A stretch of DNA of 34,048 nt, taken from the NCBI GenBank assembly GCA_030684555.1, contig JAUXVN010000093.1, positions 1 to 34,048 of the forward strand. The letters are read 5' to 3'. Below are positions 31,162 through 34,048 of this stretch, in pieces. Both the position numbers and the translations under genes were made by a program. The notes under the pieces are model-generated. The model was not told where the DNA came from, ran no database searches, and saw only the letters and a program-made list of their open reading frames with translations. Source of the stretch: Ignavibacteria bacterium. GTDB taxonomy: Bacteria; Bacteroidota; Ignavibacteria; Ignavibacteriales; Ignavibacteriaceae. How positions within the stretch are numbered: position 1 is the first letter of the stretch; the number at the start of each line of letters is the position of its first letter.

Positions 31162-32065
31162 TCAGGTACTTAAAAAGAGAATATTAATATTTGGCTCCAA
31201 CGGAACTTTAGGGCAGCGGCTCACTGAATATTATTCGAAGAATAAATTTGTTGAACTGCTAACCTCTTCTAATCAAGATGAATCTTTTGTCCCCAATGTT
31301 GATTATGTCCAGGCAGATTTTTGCAATAGAGAAGAAGTTAAGAATACGATTCTACGTTTTTTTCCGGATTATATAATTAATGCTGCTGCATTTACAAACG
31401 TTGATCTTTCGGAAACTGAACGCGAACTTGCATGGAAGATTAATGTTAAAGGAGTGGAATATATTACAGAAGCCTCAAGGGTGCTTGATTCAAGAATAAT
31501 CCACTTTTCTACCGATTACATTTTTGATGGAATAAAAGGTCCATATCACGAAAACGACAAAGCCAATCCGCTTGGTTATTATGCAAGAACAAAACTCGCC
31601 AGTGAAAATGTATTGAGGTTAAGCGGTACTTACCACACAATTATAAGGCTCAATGTTCTTTACGGAATAGCTGCAAAAAGCCGTCCCGATTTTGTTAGAT
31701 GGGTCGTAGAATCTTTGCGAAATAAAAAAGAAATTAGAATTGTAACAGATCAGATAAATAACCCGACTTTTATTGATGATTTAATTGATGCAATTAATAG
31801 AGTGATTCAGTTTCAGCGGACAGGAATTTATCATATTGGCGGACGCGAGTTTCTCTCTCGTTATGATTTTACATTAAGAATCGCTGACTTTTTCAATTTA
31901 GATAAATCATTAATAAAGCCAATTATTACGGAAGAATTGAATCAAGCCTCAAAACGACCTCTAAAATCGGGATTAATTACAATTAAAGCCGAATCGGAAA
32001 TCGGTTTTAAAGCACACAGTATAGAAGAAACTTTTGCACTAATGAAAGAAGAGCTAAATCTATGA
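31151..32065 (+). CDS. RmlD-like NAD(P)-dependent nucleotide-sugar reductase (SDR)
   Basis: Extended short-chain dehydrogenase of 304 aa close to dTDP-4-dehydrorhamnose reductase. Nucleotide-binding FGSNGTLGQ lies at residues 14-22, the adenine-side Asp in YVQADFCNR, and INAAAFTNVDLSETE follows, as in RmlD. Active-site Ser-Thr-Asp is in HFSTDYIFDG, and catalytic YxxxK is Tyr144-Lys148 (YARTK). The C-terminal part binds the sugar (VTDQINNPTFIDDLIDAI, then GIYHIGG). No RmlA, RmlB or RmlC gene is in the window, so the true substrate may be another deoxysugar nucleotide. Start overlaps the kinase gene by 11 bases; end overlaps the amylase gene by four (ATGA). Confidence 0.85.
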   Translation: MFHNQVLKKRILIFGSNGTLGQRLTEYYSKNKFVELLTSSNQDESFVPNVDYVQADFCNREEVKNTILRFFPDYIINAAAFTNVDLSETERELAWKINVKGVEYITEASRVLDSRIIHFSTDYIFDGIKGPYHENDKANPLGYYARTKLASENVLRLSGTYHTIIRLNVLYGIAAKSRPDFVRWVVESLRNKKEIRIVTDQINNPTFIDDLIDAINRVIQFQRTGIYHIGGREFLSRYDFTLRIADFFNLDKSLIKPIITEELNQASKRPLKSGLITIKAESEIGFKAHSIEETFALMKEELNL

Positions 32066-33861
32066 AGAACCTAATTTTTTTATTTATAATTCAATTAATA
32101 TTTATGCAGCACAAATTAGAAGCACAAAGTAATTTCCCGGATTGGGCAAAGGGAGTTGTTTGGTATCAAATTTTCCCCGAAAGATTTGATAATGGAGATC
32201 CCGGAAATGATCCAACTCCGGATAAAGTTTTTATTAATGGCGGTGAAATTCCTAAAGGATGGAAAACAACTCCATGGACTTCAAATTGGTTTGAAGTTTC
32301 AGAATGGGAAAAGAATCTTGGAGGAAAATGGAATCATCATCTAACTTCACGCAGATATGGCGGCGATTTGTTGGGAATTATAAATCGCCTTGACTACCTA
32401 AAGGAATTAGGGATTAATGCACTCTATATAAATCCCATTTTTGAAGCAGTTTCTATGCATAAATATGACGGTTCATCTTATCACCATATTGATGTAAATT
32501 TTGGTCCCGATCCCGAAGGAGATAAACGACTAATTGAATCAGAAACACCGGAAGACCCGGCTACATGGAAGTGGACTTCAGCAGACAAACTCTTTTTAGA
32601 ATTAATCAAAGAAGTTCATAAAAGAGATATGTTCATAATAATTGATGGAGTTTTTAACCATACGGGTATTCAGTTTTGGGCATTTCAAGATGTAATTAAG
32701 AATGGAAAAAAATCAGAGTACTCAGATTGGTTTTTGATAAAGCAGTTTGACGATCCGGAAACCGAAGCAGACGAACTTGATTGGAAAGGTTGGTGGAATC
32801 ATAAATCACTCCCCGAATTTAACAGAACCGAAAACGACCTTCATCACGAAGTAAAAGATTACATTTTTCATGCAACAAAAAGATGGATGGACCCTTACAG
32901 AAATGGCTCAACTAAAGACGGCATCGACGGATGGCGCCTTGATGTTGCGCGTGATGTTCCCATTGGTTTTTGGCGTGATTGGAATAAGCATGTAAAAAAT
33001 ATTAATAACAAAGCAATAATTGTTGGTGAGCTGTGGGAAATCTCAGATGACTTTATTTCTGAAAATGGTGTCTTTGATGCTCTGATGAATTATAATTTTG
33101 CTTTTGCAGTATCTGACTTTTTCATTAATAAGAAGAATAAAATATCCGCCAATGAATTTTGTAATAAATTGAGAGAAATTGATAAAGCTTATCCAGAAAA
33201 GAATTTACACATTCTGCAAAATCTAATGAGTTCACACGATACCGATAGATTGCTATCAATGATTATTAATCCGGACAGAAAATATGATTCCGGAGCAAAT
33301 GAAGGAAATCCCGATTATGATCCACGAAAGCCTACTGAAGAAGATATAGAAACATTAAAACTTATTGCTGCATTTCAAATGACTTATCGTGGAGCACCGA
33401 TGTTATATTATGGCGATGAAATCGGAATGTGGGGTGCAGATGATCCGCATGATAGGAAACCAATGATTTGGGATAACCTCAAATATGATAATGAGGTAAT
33501 TGGCAAAGAATCAGGTTTCAAAAAAGGACTTGGGATTTATACAGTTGAACAGAATAAAGAACTTTTTTCTTTTTATCAAAAATTAATTTCTTTAAGAAAT
33601 CAAAGTGATGCTTTACGATTTGGAAATGTTTACTTCCTTGAAGTTGGCTCTCAAGATGTTATTGTTTTTGGCAGAGAATATGGAGATGAAGAATATTTAA
33701 TGATGTTTAATACAGGCGATAATCCCGCAAAATTAGAATCGCTCCCATATGGAATACTTGGTTACGAAGTTTTTACAAAAGATGAAATAAATAATGTTAA
33801 GGACGAAACCCCTTACTTGATCGATAAAAAATCGTTTAAGATATTCAAGCTTTATAAATAG
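32062..33861 (+). CDS. Secreted GH13 alpha-amylase/neopullulanase-like enzyme
   Basis: Alpha-glucan hydrolase of 599 aa with a signal peptide (NLIFLFIIQLIFMQHKLEA-Q). Unlike the enzyme at 22275 it has no N-terminal carbohydrate-binding domain and goes straight into the barrel (GVVWYQIFPERFDNGDP). Catalytic residues are Asp294 (DGWRLDVARD), Glu323 (IVGELWE) and Asp393 (SSHDTDRL). The barrel carries the region-I IDGVFNH and an insert with NHHLTSRRYGGDLLGII. It ends with a small C-terminal sheet domain. Best fit is a periplasmic alpha-amylase/neopullulanase acting on maltodextrin. ATGA overlap shows it is the last gene of the operon that starts at 28343; no clear terminator follows. Confidence 0.9.
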   Translation: MKNLIFLFIIQLIFMQHKLEAQSNFPDWAKGVVWYQIFPERFDNGDPGNDPTPDKVFINGGEIPKGWKTTPWTSNWFEVSEWEKNLGGKWNHHLTSRRYGGDLLGIINRLDYLKELGINALYINPIFEAVSMHKYDGSSYHHIDVNFGPDPEGDKRLIESETPEDPATWKWTSADKLFLELIKEVHKRDMFIIIDGVFNHTGIQFWAFQDVIKNGKKSEYSDWFLIKQFDDPETEADELDWKGWWNHKSLPEFNRTENDLHHEVKDYIFHATKRWMDPYRNGSTKDGIDGWRLDVARDVPIGFWRDWNKHVKNINNKAIIVGELWEISDDFISENGVFDALMNYNFAFAVSDFFINKKNKISANEFCNKLREIDKAYPEKNLHILQNLMSSHDTDRLLSMIINPDRKYDSGANEGNPDYDPRKPTEEDIETLKLIAAFQMTYRGAPMLYYGDEIGMWGADDPHDRKPMIWDNLKYDNEVIGKESGFKKGLGIYTVEQNKELFSFYQKLISLRNQSDALRFGNVYFLEVGSQDVIVFGREYGDEEYLMMFNTGDNPAKLESLPYGILGYEVFTKDEINNVKDETPYLIDKKSFKIFKLYK

Positions 33862-33913
33862 CATTTCTGAGTCCACTCGAAAAAGATAGGATTTAGGTTA
33901 ACCAACAGATTTA

Positions 33914-34048
33914 GAGGCTGTGTGAAAAATATTAAACAAGTCAGTAAAATTAATATGAAAGCTCAAAACAAATTAATAATTTTACGAAAAAGAAATTGGA
34001 TAGAAAATGAAATACATAGAGTCGGCCGATAGACAACAATACCAACTG
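33914..34048 (+). mobile_element. Left end of an insertion sequence (IS1182-like), cut by the window edge
   Basis: GAGGCTGTGTGAAAAAT at 33914-33930 has the look of a terminal inverted repeat, followed by about 75 AT-rich bases and a transposase start at 34007. The other end lies outside the window, so neither the inverted partner nor a target duplication can be seen. Family assignment is from memory of similar termini and the transposase start. Confidence 0.5.
34007..34048 (+). CDS. Transposase, first 14 residues (partial, leaves window)
   Basis: ATG 34007 opens a frame running off the right edge: MKYIESADRQQYQL. The start MKYIE--DR-Q is the usual opening of IS1182-like DDE transposases of about 450-550 aa. 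Too short to prove. It fits with the terminal repeat at 33914-33930. Confidence 0.5.
   Translation, partial: MKYIESADRQQYQL

Overview
The window looks like chromosome from an AT-rich, Gram-negative member of the Bacteroidota/Ignavibacteriota group. Ignavibacteria is my best guess, made from gene content and not from a search. Supporting signs are: TolC/RND efflux and other envelope genes, several exported proteins whose signal peptides end in A-Q or G-Q, a bacillithiol-type BshA gene, promoters of the Bacteroidota TAnnTTTG type, and intergenic repeats of kinds common in this group. I see no rRNA, tRNA or CRISPR array.

Layout. 1-96 is the tail of a gene entering from the left. 170-3367 is a three-gene ABC-2 exporter operon (one ATPase, two permeases). 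It is followed by a chimeric methyltransferase remnant (3369-3709), a small four-helix membrane protein, a secreted Spy-like protein and a repeat-filled gap. 4951-7899 holds an ECF sigma factor and a transmembrane hybrid histidine kinase that is cut in two by one in-frame TAA. 7900-8583 is intergenic and carries a long inverted-repeat element.

8528-10715 (minus strand) is the accessory part of the window. It is a tight run of reading frames: a whole AbiEi-like antitoxin (DUF6577 type), a collapsed AbiEii toxin, only the N-terminus of a type I HsdM methylase, a whole BRO-N/DinD-like protein, and an 18-codon stub. It reads as a defence island worn down by repeated deletion, with two intact genes left. 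Divergent from it is a TetR-TolC-adaptor-RND efflux operon (10866-17062). The TetR gene has a palindromic operator just ahead of its own -7 box, and the operon ends in a strong hairpin terminator.

17288-22157 is a signalling cluster: a soluble PAS histidine kinase, a stand-alone Rcp1-like receiver and a large receiver-PAS-GAF-PAS-PAS kinase. Next come a secreted CBM48-GH13 glucan hydrolase and a GxxExxY-type protein followed by a tandem/inverted repeat. On the minus strand lie bshA, an unrecognised gene and an RsmB/RsmF-type rRNA methyltransferase (25204-28194). Divergent from these, 28343-33861 is a four-gene, translationally overlapping carbohydrate operon: heparinase II/III-like protein, PfkB-like kinase, RmlD-like reductase and a second secreted GH13 enzyme. 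The right edge (about 33914-34048) enters what looks like an insertion sequence, including the first 14 codons of a transposase.

How the parts relate: the efflux operons (ABC and RND) and the sensor kinases are ordinary environmental-response functions. The two secreted GH13 enzymes and the heparinase/PfkB/RmlD genes suggest handling of glucans and acidic or decorated polysaccharides. The best candidate for something undescribed is the AbiEi / HsdM-N / BRO module, where a complete BRO-N/DinD-like gene is translationally coupled to a methylase fragment. The kinase with its single UAA is second. Everything here comes from reading the sequence; no homology search was run.
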